Source: Selenomonadaceae bacterium
Lineage (GTDB): Bacteria; Bacillota; Negativicutes; Selenomonadales; Selenomonadaceae
Assembly: GCA_017470715.1 (NCBI GenBank)
Contig: JAFUYE010000095.1
Span: forward strand, 1 to 60,842
Direction of reading: 5' to 3'
DNA: 60,842 bases
Below, in pieces: positions 25,595 through 34,164 of this stretch. The position numbers and the translations under genes are program-made. The notes below the pieces were generated by a model. The model saw only the letters and a program-made list of their open reading frames with translations, made no database searches and was not told where the DNA came from. Within the stretch, counting starts at the first letter, position 1. The number at the start of each line of letters is the position of its first letter.

Positions 25595-27505
25595 TCATTC
25601 AAAGCCCAACAGTTTGCCACCCTGATAGACAATCAGCGAAATGACCCAAGCGACTGCCGTTGTGTAGAAAAATACGAACGCCATCCACTTGAAACCTTGA
25701 GCTTCTTTTTTGACGGTGCCGAGTGCCGTCATGCACGGAGAATAAAGCAAGCTGAACACCATGAACGCCAACGCCGACAACGGGGTAAACGCGCCGCCCA
25801 TTGAAGTTGCCAACAAAGTTTGAGCCGTCTCGTTCGCTTCTTCTTCGGAATCTGTGGAAATGGCGTCTTCGTCCGCGCCGTACAAAATACCGATTGTCGA
25901 AACAACCGCTTCTTTTGCAAGAATACCCGTCACGACAGCCGCGCCTGCCTCCCAAGTGTTGAAACCTTGCGGAGCGAAAATCACGGAAGTCGCCGAGCCG
26001 ATACTCGCAAGATAACTTTCGTTCATGTCTTCGGTCATGCCGTCGGAATTGAAACTGCTGAGGAACCAAATCAACACGCTCATTGCGAAAATAATCGTAC
26101 CGGCTTTGATAAGGTAGCCTTTGCCTTTGTCCCAAGCTTCGAGCAAAACGGTTTTCGGATCGGGAAGTCTGTACGGCGGCAGTTCAAGCAGGAAAGTCGA
26201 TTCTTGCTCTTTGAACATCGTTTTGCTTAAAACTTTCGCCATGACAATCGCTGTGAGAATTCCGGCAAGATACATTGCGAAGACGACATTGGCGACGTTA
26301 TCGGGGAAGAACATTGCCGCGAACAGCGCGATAATCGGGACTTTCGCGTTGCAGGTGATAAACGGCGTCACGAAAATTGAAATCATTCTGTCCTTGTGCG
26401 TGTCGAGTGCACGGTTTGCCATAATCGCGGGAACGCCGCAACCGAATCCCATGACCAGCGGCATAATCGATTTGCCCGTCAAACCTGCGCGGCGCATAAT
26501 CGGATCCATTATGAACGCGACGCGAGCCATGTAGCCCGTGCCGTCGAGGAAACTCAAAATGATAAACAGCGTGAAAATCAGCGGGACGAAATTTATAACC
26601 GCACCGACGCCCGCGATAATGCCGTCCGAAACAAGCGATTGCATCCAATCGGCGACGCCCGCAGACTCCATTGATTCGGCTGCCCACGGCACCAAAGTTT
26701 CGTCGAAGAATTCGCCGACCAAATCGGCAAGTGGTTGACCAATCCAGTTGAACGAAATTTGGAACATCAGATAGAAAATCGCAACCATAAGCAACAGCGA
26801 CGAAACTCCGTTGGCAAGATATGAATCAAGTTTTTCGGTCAAAGTTTTGCCCGCCGCGCTGACGGTGACTGCTTGAGCCATAATTTTATCGATAAGGTCG
26901 TAACGCGCCGCGATAATTTCTTCTTCGACTTTCGCCGCCGCAAGTCCGCTGCGTTCAATGTTGCGAACTTTTTCGATATGCTCCGTGATAAGTTCACTGG
27001 GTTTGTAATTCGACATAACGGCGTTGGTGAACACGTCCAAAAGTTTGCGAACGCTTTTGTTGCTCCGTCCGACGGTGTTGGTGACGGGCATTCCGAACGC
27101 GGATTCCAATTTTTTCATGTCGATTTTGATGCCGTGACGCTGAGCCTCGTCCATCATGTTCAAGTTCAAAATCAGCGGAATTCCGTTTTCCATAAGCTGA
27201 ATCGTCAAAAACAAGTTGCGCGCAATGTTCGACGCGTCGATTATGTTGACGACGATATCGGGCTTGTTCTGCTTGAAAAAATCGCTGACGACCTGTTCTT
27301 CCTGTGAACGGGCGTTAATCGAATAAGTGCCGGGTAAATCGATGACGGAAATTTTTCTGCCGTTGTGTTCAATGACGCCGACTTTTTTGTCGACGGTGAC
27401 GCCCGGCCAGTTGCCGATTTTTTGACGCGCACCGGTCAGTTCGTTGAAGATTGTCGACTTGCCGGTATTCGGGTTACCCGTCAAGGCGACGGACAATGTT
27501 GCCAT
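25595..27505 (-). CDS. feoB: Ferrous iron transporter FeoB
   Basis: A 636-residue inner-membrane Fe(II) transporter. The N-terminal G domain has GNPNTGKSTIF (G1), DLPGTYS (G3) and NLNMMDEAQ (G4). Two Gate domains and the FeoB core follow with about ten helices, including FGCGVPAIMANRALDT and the TGILAKEAVVSTI segment. It is slightly short for the family, but all parts are present. It is transcribed with feoA 25 bases upstream. Confidence 0.96.
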   Translation of the reverse strand: MATLSVALTGNPNTGKSTIFNELTGARQKIGNWPGVTVDKKVGVIEHNGRKISVIDLPGTYSINARSQEEQVVSDFFKQNKPDIVVNIIDASNIARNLFLTIQLMENGIPLILNLNMMDEAQRHGIKIDMKKLESAFGMPVTNTVGRSNKSVRKLLDVFTNAVMSNYKPSELITEHIEKVRNIERSGLAAAKVEEEIIAARYDLIDKIMAQAVTVSAAGKTLTEKLDSYLANGVSSLLLMVAIFYLMFQISFNWIGQPLADLVGEFFDETLVPWAAESMESAGVADWMQSLVSDGIIAGVGAVINFVPLIFTLFIILSFLDGTGYMARVAFIMDPIMRRAGLTGKSIMPLVMGFGCGVPAIMANRALDTHKDRMISIFVTPFITCNAKVPIIALFAAMFFPDNVANVVFAMYLAGILTAIVMAKVLSKTMFKEQESTFLLELPPYRLPDPKTVLLEAWDKGKGYLIKAGTIIFAMSVLIWFLSSFNSDGMTEDMNESYLASIGSATSVIFAPQGFNTWEAGAAVVTGILAKEAVVSTIGILYGADEDAISTDSEEEANETAQTLLATSMGGAFTPLSALAFMVFSLLYSPCMTALGTVKKEAQGFKWMAFVFFYTTAVAWVISLIVYQGGKLLGFE

Positions 27506-27530
27506 AAAAAATCACCTCGCAAAAAATTTT

Positions 27531-27755
27531 TCAGCTTATCTGCGTGACGTGGATTTTCGCCGCGTCGTCTTTGCGCATTGCCAAATTGTACGAACGCAGG
27601 CGAAGTGCAATCGGGTCGCCCATAGGTGCCGAGTTCAAAATTTCAACACGCGTACCCGGAATTAATCCCATTGTCATGAGTCGTTGCTTTAATTTAGATT
27701 CGTCGAGCGAATCAATTCGCACGGTCATACCCGTTTTTGTTTCGTCGAGTTTCAA
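27531..27755 (-). CDS. feoA: FeoA, ferrous iron transport accessory protein
   Basis: A 74-residue SH3-like FeoA domain: GMTVRIDSLDES, RLMTMGLIPGTRVEIL and ALRLRSYNLAMRKDDAAKI. The TTG at 27755 is chosen because AAGGAG lies 8 bases upstream; the open frame further upstream is not homologous. Confidence 0.9.
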   Translation of the reverse strand: MKLDETKTGMTVRIDSLDESKLKQRLMTMGLIPGTRVEILNSAPMGDPIALRLRSYNLAMRKDDAAKIHVTQIS

Positions 27756-27793
27756 CGCATTCACTCCTTGAAAAATTTTTTCACTTCGCAGGG

Positions 27794-27822
27794 AGTTTAT
27801 CACACATGAAAACAAGTATCAA
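27794..27822 (-). promoter_or_regulatory. Putative feoAB promoter
   Basis: Minus strand: TTGATA (27822-27817), 17-base spacer, TAAACT (27799-27794), 39 bases before the feoA start. No clear Fur box was recognised. Confidence 0.5.
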
Positions 27823-27910
27823 CCTTCATTGAAAAATTTTTTCGTTCGCGACGTGGTTAATCAATTTTTTTGCTTGCGACGTTGCGGCGTGTTCGTTGAA
27901 TTGAGTTTTA

Positions 27911-28083
27911 GAATCTACTTTTTCTTTGCTTGTCCAAAGAAAAGTAACCAAAAGAAAAGACCCTCCTGCGCGGAGGGCGTTACTCAAAGTTGTTCGGGCG
28001 TGTGAGAAGTCGTGCCGCTCGTGCCCGCGATATTTGCATCACGCAAATGCCGCGGGCGGGAGCCGTCATCCGTGACGGCTCCT
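27911..28083 (+). repeat. Structured intergenic repeat element, copy 2
   Basis: GAATCTACTTTTTCTTTGC...CAAAGAAAAGTAACC hairpin, a CCCTCCTGCGCGGAGGG hairpin, then CCCGCGATATTTGCATCACGCAAATGCCGCGGG and the terminal hairpin AGCCGTCATCC/GTGACGGCT. It occupies most of the gap between the feoA promoter and the nitrilase gene and holds no reading frame. Confidence 0.8.
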
Positions 28084-28101
28084 AATTACGGTTGCGAATT
28101 T

Positions 28102-28848
28102 TTATTCGTCGACGTTCGAATTCCTGTCGGCAAGCAAATTCATCGTTGAAATAATTTCTGCGCGTTGTGAAAGATTTATTTCCGTAGACAAAATTTTTTC
28201 GCCCGCGTCAATTTCCGAAATGACTTCGCCGGCGGGATTGACGATTTCCGAAAAGCCCGAACTGTTCGCGAAGACAACGAAATTTTGATTTTCAATCGCC
28301 CGTGCCTTAGTCAAAATTCTGCGCGGCGTCAAACGTTTCAAACTCCACGCGGCAGGCACGAAAATAATTTCAGAGCCGGCAAGCGCAAGTTTCCTAAAAA
28401 TTTCGGGGAAGCGCAAGTCGTAGCAAATTGCAAGCCCGCAAGTCACGCCGTCAAGTTCGACCGTCGAAATTTTGTTGCCCGCCGTGAAAATTTTTTCTTC
28501 GCCCGCGAAACTGAACAGGTGCGTTTTGTCGTAAGCCGCGACAATTTCTCCGCGACGATTGGCGACGTGACAGCGATTGAAAATTTTTCCGCAGTCGTCG
28601 ACGATAGCCGAGCCGCCGATTATGTTCACGGAAAATTTTTTCGCAAGTTCACCGAGAAATTTTTTCGTTCGACAACCGTCAATGTCCGCGAAATTTTCAA
28701 CGGGCGTCGGATAATATCCTGTCGTCCAAAGTTCCGGCAAAAGTATCACGTCGGAATTTTGAGCCGTCGCGATTAATTTTTCAGCCGTAGAAAAGTTTTC
28801 GTCAAGCGCACCGAGTTTCGACTTGAATTGTGCGATTGAAATTTTCAT
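28102..28848 (-). CDS. Carbon-nitrogen hydrolase (nitrilase superfamily)
   Basis: A 248-residue omega-amidase-like enzyme with the Glu-Lys-Cys triad: LLPELWTTGYYP, AYDKTHLFSF, and GLAICYDLRFPEIFR with the nucleophilic Cys. It probably deamidates a small amide such as alpha-ketoglutaramate or dGSH; the substrate is inferred. Its start overlaps the Dabb gene stop by 4 bases. Confidence 0.9.
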   Translation of the reverse strand: MKISIAQFKSKLGALDENFSTAEKLIATAQNSDVILLPELWTTGYYPTPVENFADIDGCRTKKFLGELAKKFSVNIIGGSAIVDDCGKIFNRCHVANRRGEIVAAYDKTHLFSFAGEEKIFTAGNKISTVELDGVTCGLAICYDLRFPEIFRKLALAGSEIIFVPAAWSLKRLTPRRILTKARAIENQNFVVFANSSGFSEIVNPAGEVISEIDAGEKILSTEINLSQRAEIISTMNLLADRNSNVDE

Positions 28849-29138
28849 AACTCAAACTGCGCGGCAACATAACCGTCGAAAACTTCCGCACCGCGTTTGG
28901 CGATATAGTCCGCGTGATACGGGTGAGCAATGAAGCCGTCAAAGTCCGCTTTCGTCGCGAAATCAATCGTCATAACGATTTGATTTTCGGCACCAATCCA
29001 ACCCGTGCTTAAACCAACCTGCAAGTCGACAACGGCGGGAACTTTTTCTTTAATCGCCTTCAAGTCTGCAAGCTCCGCAGTTTTAATTTTGTCATCAACG
29101 TCCGCTTTGAACGTGCCGATAAAAATATGTCTGAACAT
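28845..29138 (-). CDS. Dabb (stress-responsive A/B barrel) domain protein
   Basis: A 97-residue single Dabb domain: MFRHIFIGTFKAD, LGLSTGW-like central strand, FATKADFDGFIAHPYHADYI and the C-terminal FDGYVAAQFEL. Such small dimeric barrels have varied, mostly unknown roles. It overlaps the nitrilase gene (ATGA), so the two are coupled. Confidence 0.85.
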   Translation of the reverse strand: MFRHIFIGTFKADVDDKIKTAELADLKAIKEKVPAVVDLQVGLSTGWIGAENQIVMTIDFATKADFDGFIAHPYHADYIAKRGAEVFDGYVAAQFEL

Positions 29139-29153
29139 AAAATCGCCTCCGAA

Positions 29154-30254
29154 TTATAAATGCGCCTTGAGCCGAATGATTCTGCGAACGGAATCGTTGA
29201 TTCGGTCTTCGGAAATTTCGCCGCGTTTGACCGCGTCCAAAATGCCGTTGTAAACCGTCTGCTGACTTTCGTAATTGTGGCAGACAAGCGCAATGTCGCC
29301 GCCCGCAAGAATCATTTTGACGCCGAGCAACGACAAATCGACTTTGTTTTTAATCGCGCCCATTTCCAAATCGTCGGTAATCACAACGCCTTTAAAGCCC
29401 AATTCGTCGCGTAAAAGTCCCGTCATCACTGCGGGCGACAGGCTTGCGGAATTCACGGGGTCAATCGCGTCATATTTCAAATGCCCGACCATAATCATAA
29501 AATTCGAGTGGTCATGCCCGCGAATAATTTGCTTGAACGGCGGCAGGTCTTCAACGTCCAAAATTTCCTTGCTGTCCTCGACGTTTGAAACTTCCACATG
29601 CGGATCGATTTTGCTTTTACCGATACCGGGGAAATGTTTCAGCGTGTACAAAAAATTTTCGGATTCGTAACCGTGCGCGGCGGCGTCGACGAAATTGGCG
29701 ACATCAAAGGCATTGTCACCGAAAGAACGCGTGTCACGGCTGCCGACATCCGCAACGGGCGCAAGATTTATGTTGACGCCGATACTTTTCAAAATCTTTG
29801 CGTTGTGACGTGCCCAATAATCAGCTTCCGCGAAATTACCCGTGAGTCCGATTTCTTCCTGCGACGGGGCAGCTTGCAAAAAATCTTTGCCGCGAGCAAC
29901 GCGCCCGCCTTCTTCGTCGATTGAAATTAACAACGGCAATTTTTGATTCGCCGCCGCGTTCAAGTCATCGGAAAATTTTTTTGCCTGCGCGACGTTTTCA
30001 AGGTTCCTGTCGTAATAAATTATTCCGCCGAAATGAAACGCGTTTAACGAATAAATTATGTCGTCGTTGAGTTGAGTGCCGTAAACGCCGACCATCATCA
30101 TCTGCCCGATTTTTTCTTCGAGCGTCATTGATTGCAAAATTTTTTCGACGGGGTCTGTCGGCGGTAAAACAACGTCGGCTTGAACTTCTTTGGTCGCGCC
30201 GCAACCCGTCATTAAAAACGTCATCATCAACATCAACGCAAAAATTTTTTTCAT
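29154..30254 (-). CDS. Lipoprotein glycoside hydrolase family 3 (NagZ-like beta-N-acetylhexosaminidase)
   Basis: A 366-residue lipoprotein: signal peptide with lipobox LMTGC, then a single GH3 TIM-barrel. Motifs include the SIDEEGGRVAR loop, KHFPGIGKSKIDPH with the catalytic Asp/His pair, MVGHLKYDAID, and the nucleophile in ITDDLEMGAI. It would trim GlcNAc from peptidoglycan fragments, here outside the cytoplasm as in other Firmicutes. One base separates it from the next gene upstream. Confidence 0.92.
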   Translation of the reverse strand: MKKIFALMLMMTFLMTGCGATKEVQADVVLPPTDPVEKILQSMTLEEKIGQMMMVGVYGTQLNDDIIYSLNAFHFGGIIYYDRNLENVAQAKKFSDDLNAAANQKLPLLISIDEEGGRVARGKDFLQAAPSQEEIGLTGNFAEADYWARHNAKILKSIGVNINLAPVADVGSRDTRSFGDNAFDVANFVDAAAHGYESENFLYTLKHFPGIGKSKIDPHVEVSNVEDSKEILDVEDLPPFKQIIRGHDHSNFMIMVGHLKYDAIDPVNSASLSPAVMTGLLRDELGFKGVVITDDLEMGAIKNKVDLSLLGVKMILAGGDIALVCHNYESQQTVYNGILDAVKRGEISEDRINDSVRRIIRLKAHL

Positions 30255-30255
30255 G

Positions 30256-30957
30256 TCAACTTCTCTCCAAATTCACGACGCCGGTATCTTTGAGTTGCCA
30301 ACCGCCCGAAGGTTCATAAGTGAAAATCGCGGGCAACTTGACGACATATTTCCGATAAACGCCGTCTTCATAATTGAGCGCGTAAGTTTCTCTAATGCCG
30401 CCGTTGTCGTAAAAATCTTCGTCGCATGGATGCATGGGATTGGGCACAACGGCAAATTCGTCCGACGAACATTTGAACGCCCAATAACGGCTGTCCTTCA
30501 CGTCAATCGCGGGACGAAAAGTCATTGCGCCGCCGTAAGTCAAAACGCGCAACTTAAATTCGTAAACAACTTTCTCGCACTTTTTGAGCTGACCGGGCTT
30601 CGACATTTCCTCGGCAAGTTCGTTATATTTTTCGACGAAATCAAGCCAAGGGTCTTGCGGTTTAAGCTGTGAAATTTTGGCGGGCTCCGAAAAATCCAAA
30701 CCGAACGGCTCGATTGGCGGAAGGTCGGTTTTGACGGTTGGTTTCCACATATGCTCGACAGTATCTTTAAGCTTGCTCAAATCTTTGCGCAGTCGGACAA
30801 GTTCCGATTGCAAGTGCGCGATTTCGTTGGATTTTCTGCCGTTGGCCGCAAAAAGATACGCGACAACGAACAGCAACAGGATACTCAAGCCCAAACTCAA
30901 ATAGTACAGAATCTGCGTCATCTGCGGTGACAACAAAAATTCGCTCACTTCTTCCAT
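30256..30957 (-). CDS. Single-pass membrane protein of unknown function
   Basis: A 233-residue protein: a short N-terminus, one membrane helix (ILYYLSLGLSILLLFVVAYL), a short coiled coil (NEIAHLQSELVRLRKDLSKL), then a soluble domain of about 150 residues with KLRVLTYGGAMTFRPA and ALNYEDGVYRKYV. The family is not recognised. The ATG at 30957 is preceded by GGGAGGTG; an open extension upstream runs through the tRNA gene and is not coding. Confidence 0.75.
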   Translation of the reverse strand: MEEVSEFLLSPQMTQILYYLSLGLSILLLFVVAYLFAANGRKSNEIAHLQSELVRLRKDLSKLKDTVEHMWKPTVKTDLPPIEPFGLDFSEPAKISQLKPQDPWLDFVEKYNELAEEMSKPGQLKKCEKVVYEFKLRVLTYGGAMTFRPAIDVKDSRYWAFKCSSDEFAVVPNPMHPCDEDFYDNGGIRETYALNYEDGVYRKYVVKLPAIFTYEPSGGWQLKDTGVVNLERS

Positions 30958-30980
30958 GACTTGACACCTCCCGTAAATCG

Positions 30981-31010
30981 AAAAAGCCCGCGACGTTTCC
31001 GACGCAGGCT
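30981..31010 (-). terminator. Terminator of the tRNA-Gln transcript
   Basis: Minus strand: AGCCTGCGTCG...CGTCGCGGGCT hairpin followed by TTTTT, 14 bases after the tRNA 3' end. Confidence 0.8.
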
Positions 31011-31023
31011 TGAAATTTCTGAG

Positions 31024-31099
31024 TGGCAGGGGTAGCTGGACTCGAACCAACGCATACCGGATTCAGAGTCCGGTGCCTTACCAACTTGGCTATACCCCT
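31024..31099 (-). tRNA. tRNA-Gln (anticodon CTG)
   Basis: A 76-base cloverleaf with encoded CCA: acceptor AGGGGTA/TACCCCT, D arm around AGCCAAGTTGGTAAGGC, anticodon stem CCGGA/TCCGG with loop CTCTGAA (anticodon CTG, codon CAG), and T arm with GGTTCGAGTCC. It has its own promoter and terminator. Confidence 0.95.
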
Positions 31100-31135
31100 T
31101 TGCAGTTTATCGACGTTTCGATAAAACCGCTGTAA

Positions 31136-31164
31136 TTTATACCACACGGCGTCGGCTTTGTCAA
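31136..31164 (-). promoter_or_regulatory. tRNA-Gln promoter
   Basis: Minus strand: perfect TTGACA (31164-31159), 17-base spacer, TATAAA (31141-31136), 37 bases from the tRNA start. Confidence 0.85.
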
Positions 31165-31168
31165 CGAA

Positions 31169-31915
31169 TTATTTCTTGTCTTTCTCTTTGTCTTTCTTGT
31201 CTTTTTTGTCTTTCTTGTCTTGCTTGTCTTTGTTTTTCTTGTCTTTCTTGGATTTCTTGCCGCTGTTGTCGACGAACGACATCACGGAGCCGCGATAAGT
31301 GTTCACGAAAGTTTTGCTGAAATCGGGCGTGACAAGTTGAATGCTGATGCAACGACCTTGCGGGGAGCGGAAGAACGTATACAAATCTTGTCTGTCGGCA
31401 ACGAATTCGCCTTCGACTTCGCCGGTCTCTTTGTTGGTGACTTCAAACGACGCGGCAGTCACGGCATAAACGCCACGATTATTTTTGGTGATGCTTACAA
31501 CTTTCGCGTCTCCGAATCCGCCGTTGTTTTTCAGATCCGAAAGATAGCTGCCGATTGCCGCCGTGCCACCCTTGTTGAAGTCGGGAACCGTCTTGTCGTC
31601 GGGGTCCCACGCGTTGACGCAAATGTAATAGGCGTAACGAATGTTCCAACCGTCCGCGTCAAAAACCAACATCTCGCCGCGTTTCGACGGGTCTTGCCAC
31701 GGATTTTGAACGACCGCCAACGGTTTAATCGGGCAAGTTATCGTATACTGAAAATCCTCGCTCGTGTAAACATAAACTTCGTCGGGCTGGTCAACTTCCA
31801 ACTCGTCGACCGGCGTAAAAGCCTCGTCGGAAAATTTGTCGTCCTCTTCGGCGGCAAATGCCGTTGCCGACAAAATCATCGTAAGCAGAGTTGCCAAAAG
31901 AAAAATCTTACGCAA
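31169..31915 (-). CDS. Exported protein with a Lys/Asp-rich repeat tail
   Basis: A 248-residue protein with a signal peptide (cleavage near TAFAA), an acidic segment, a globular domain of about 150 residues (EDFQYTITCPIKPLAVVQNP, DGWNIRYAYYICVNAWDP), and a tail of about 35 residues built from KKDKKDK repeats. At DNA level the tail is a TTTCTTGTC-type microsatellite (about 31170-31260) that could expand or contract. The function is unknown; a charged tail could bind nucleic acid, cell wall or lipid A phosphates. TTG start after GGTGA. Confidence 0.75.
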   Translation of the reverse strand: MRKIFLLATLLTMILSATAFAAEEDDKFSDEAFTPVDELEVDQPDEVYVYTSEDFQYTITCPIKPLAVVQNPWQDPSKRGEMLVFDADGWNIRYAYYICVNAWDPDDKTVPDFNKGGTAAIGSYLSDLKNNGGFGDAKVVSITKNNRGVYAVTAASFEVTNKETGEVEGEFVADRQDLYTFFRSPQGRCISIQLVTPDFSKTFVNTYRGSVMSFVDNSGKKSKKDKKNKDKQDKKDKKDKKDKEKDKK

Positions 31916-31928
31916 TTCAAGTCACCTC

Positions 31929-32465
31929 TCAAAGAATTTGGTTTAACGATTTACAAATTTCAGTCAAACATTTTCGGAACGCGCCGCGACGTTCACGAAC
32001 GTTGTTGAAATCTTCCGTTGCCGTGAAAGTTTCCTGCACGCCGTCATTTGTGCAAAGGTAAGCTTCAACCTTCAGGGAATTTTTTTCTTTGTCGCCGGCG
32101 TCGGGGTTCGCGTCCGAATTTATCAGGAACAAAACTTTTTTGCAGCCGCTGAGTATGGTGAACTCAATCAAATCGTCGCGATTGAGTTGGTGACCGTACT
32201 GCTTTTCAAAACCGTGCCAATATCGTTGGAATTGTTCCTGCATGTCTTTGCCGACAAAAACTCGTCCGCGACTTTTCGGCTTGAGTAAACTTTCGACGGC
32301 ACCGAAATAACTGCCGAGTTTTGATTCTCTGTCGTCAAGGATAATCACGCCGACGGGATGATAATTTCGCTTGGCAAAAGTCGTGTTCGTCAACGTCAAA
32401 AGAATCGCCGCGAAAAGCAATGCGCAAGTCGTGATTCGCAACGCGCAATGAGAAAATTTTTTCAT
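31929..32465 (-). CDS. Exported protein of unknown function
   Basis: A 178-residue protein with a signal peptide (cleavage near TTFAK) and a small domain beginning HPVGVIILDDRESKLGSYF. The VIILD strand followed by a helix recalls the exported B-family proteins at 40146-43293, but similarity is too weak to claim homology. GGGAGG precedes the start. It lies between the phosphoesterase gene and the Lys-rich protein, probably co-transcribed. Confidence 0.7.
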   Translation of the reverse strand: MKKFSHCALRITTCALLFAAILLTLTNTTFAKRNYHPVGVIILDDRESKLGSYFGAVESLLKPKSRGRVFVGKDMQEQFQRYWHGFEKQYGHQLNRDDLIEFTILSGCKKVLFLINSDANPDAGDKEKNSLKVEAYLCTNDGVQETFTATEDFNNVRERRGAFRKCLTEICKSLNQIL

Positions 32466-32479
32466 CAACTAACCTCCCT

Positions 32480-33721
32480 TCAGGCTTTTTGCAACGTGAA
32501 TTCGTCAAACAGTTCACCGTTGCTCAGGAAACATTTAACCGACAAAATTTTTTCGTCGACTTCAAGCGTCAAGAAATTGTCGATTTCGGGTTGCGGTGCC
32601 GTGACTTTGTCGAGCGCGTGATTTATCCAAAGTCCGTCGTAACGAACGTTGCCGCTCAAGCCCGTCAAAATGTATAGCGCGCCCGTTTCATCGGGACGAA
32701 AATTTTTCAACCGCCCGCGATTTCGGTACGTGTGCAGGTGCGCCGTAAAAACTGCGTCGACACCGAGCGAATCGAATTCCGGCATAAAAATTTCGCCGAC
32801 ATCCGAAAAACCTTCGCGACGTTCGGGACGCCCGTTGATTCGATATTGCAAAACGTCTTTGTGCACGAAAACAATTTTCCACGGTTTGGAAGTCGCCGCA
32901 AAATCTTCACGCAACCACGATTTTTGCACGTCAACCAAATTCGGCGTAAAAGCGTCAAGTTCGTCCCATTGACTGTCCAAAACCGCGAAATGTGCCGCGC
33001 CGACATCGAACGAATAAAATCGTCGCGAAAAATTTTCAACGTGATTGTCGGGCGGCTCAAAATAATTCAGATACGCTTCGGGAAAAATGACTTTCCATTG
33101 TCGCGAATAAGTTTCGTGATTGCCCGGGACGGGAGCAAACGGAATTGTTGACGAAAATTTTTCAATCTGCGATAACCAATCATCCCACTGCGAAGAATCT
33201 TCGCCGTTGTCGACCAAATCACCGACGTTCACGAAAAAATTCGCGTCAGGATTTTTCTCGAAAGCAAGTTTAGCAACGTTGCCCCAAGTCTCGTAACTGT
33301 TGCCGCATTGCGAATCGGGGAAAATCAACGCTTTGAACTTGTCGCCCGAAAAATTTTTCAGCGGAAACCAATCGGTAACGGAATTTTCGTCGACAACCCG
33401 ATAGTCGCAAGTTTCGTTCGGAATTTCAATCTGCGCGGTATACTGAAGAATTTCTTTGCCGTCGTAACGGAAACTTGTATCGCGTGCGGGAAAATTTTTT
33501 GCCTGCCCGTCACCGAAACGCAATTCGACAAACGGATTTTTCAACGGCGCGTCAACCTGCCACATTATCAGCCGTGAAGTCGAAATATCTTTCGTGACGA
33601 GTTGTCGCAGAAATTTTATCGGCAACTTTGGCGAAGAATTTTCGGGCTTGCAACCGCTCAACAGTCCCGCGAAACCGACCGCCGAAATTTTGACGAATTC
33701 GCGCCGCGTAAGTTTCTTCAC
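32480..33721 (-). CDS. Lipoprotein metallophosphoesterase (purple acid phosphatase-like)
   Basis: A 413-residue protein. The N-terminus combines a Tat-like TRREFVK motif with a lipobox (LLSGC). A fibronectin-like domain (about 35-135) precedes the phosphoesterase with [29 protein letters not shown] and [11 protein letters not shown], the usual two-metal set. It probably hydrolyses phosphate esters at the cell surface. It overlaps the pncC gene by 4 bases. Confidence 0.9.
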   Translation of the reverse strand: MKKLTRREFVKISAVGFAGLLSGCKPENSSPKLPIKFLRQLVTKDISTSRLIMWQVDAPLKNPFVELRFGDGQAKNFPARDTSFRYDGKEILQYTAQIEIPNETCDYRVVDENSVTDWFPLKNFSGDKFKALIFPDSQCGNSYETWGNVAKLAFEKNPDANFFVNVGDLVDNGEDSSQWDDWLSQIEKFSSTIPFAPVPGNHETYSRQWKVIFPEAYLNYFEPPDNHVENFSRRFYSFDVGAAHFAVLDSQWDELDAFTPNLVDVQKSWLREDFAATSKPWKIVFVHKDVLQYRINGRPERREGFSDVGEIFMPEFDSLGVDAVFTAHLHTYRNRGRLKNFRPDETGALYILTGLSGNVRYDGLWINHALDKVTAPQPEIDNFLTLEVDEKILSVKCFLSNGELFDEFTLQKA

Positions 33722-34164
33722 GTCAAATGCTCCGTTAAAAGTTTCAACGCCGCATCAACCGTTTGAGCTTTAATTTCCGTGCGCGTGCCGTCGAAGTGAA
33801 ATTCTTTGACTGCGGAAAAATTTTCTGCGTCAACCGCGACAAAAACCGTGCCGACAGATTTACCTTCGACCGACTTGCCCGCAACGCCCGTCGTAGAAAT
33901 GCCGATTGTCGACAAAAAAATTTTGCGAACGTTCGACGCCATTTCCCGCGCAGTTTCGGAACTCACCGCACCGAATTTTTGCAAAGTCTCCGCGTTGACG
34001 TGCAGGACGGAAATTTTTATCGCGTTGGTGTAGGAAACAATTCCGCCTTTGACGTAAGCCGAAGAGCCGTCAACGTCCGTCAACGTGCTTGCCAAAAGTC
34101 CGCCCGTGCAACTTTCTGCCGTCGCGACCGTGAAATTTTTTTGCTTGAGCAACTCGCCAATCAT
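33718..34164 (-). CDS. pncC: Nicotinamide-nucleotide amidase (CinA C-terminal domain), stand-alone
   Basis: A 148-residue CinA-C domain: [25 protein letters not shown] with the catalytic Ser region, [22 protein letters not shown] and the central STTGVAG motif. It deamidates NMN in NAD salvage. In many bacteria this domain is fused to CinA-N; here the N-terminal part is a separate gene at 47056. Its ATG directly follows the rimO stop (TAG). Confidence 0.92.
   Translation of the reverse strand: MIGELLKQKNFTVATAESCTGGLLASTLTDVDGSSAYVKGGIVSYTNAIKISVLHVNAETLQKFGAVSSETAREMASNVRKIFLSTIGISTTGVAGKSVEGKSVGTVFVAVDAENFSAVKEFHFDGTRTEIKAQTVDAALKLLTEHLT

Noticed and set aside
27756-27815. Longer FeoA start at 27815
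   Set aside because: The extension includes the -10 region of the putative promoter and is not FeoA-like; TTG 27755 has AAGGAG at proper distance.
30767-31147. A minus-strand protein frame through the tRNA gene
   Set aside because: It covers the tRNA, its terminator and promoter; the cloverleaf and signals explain the region.
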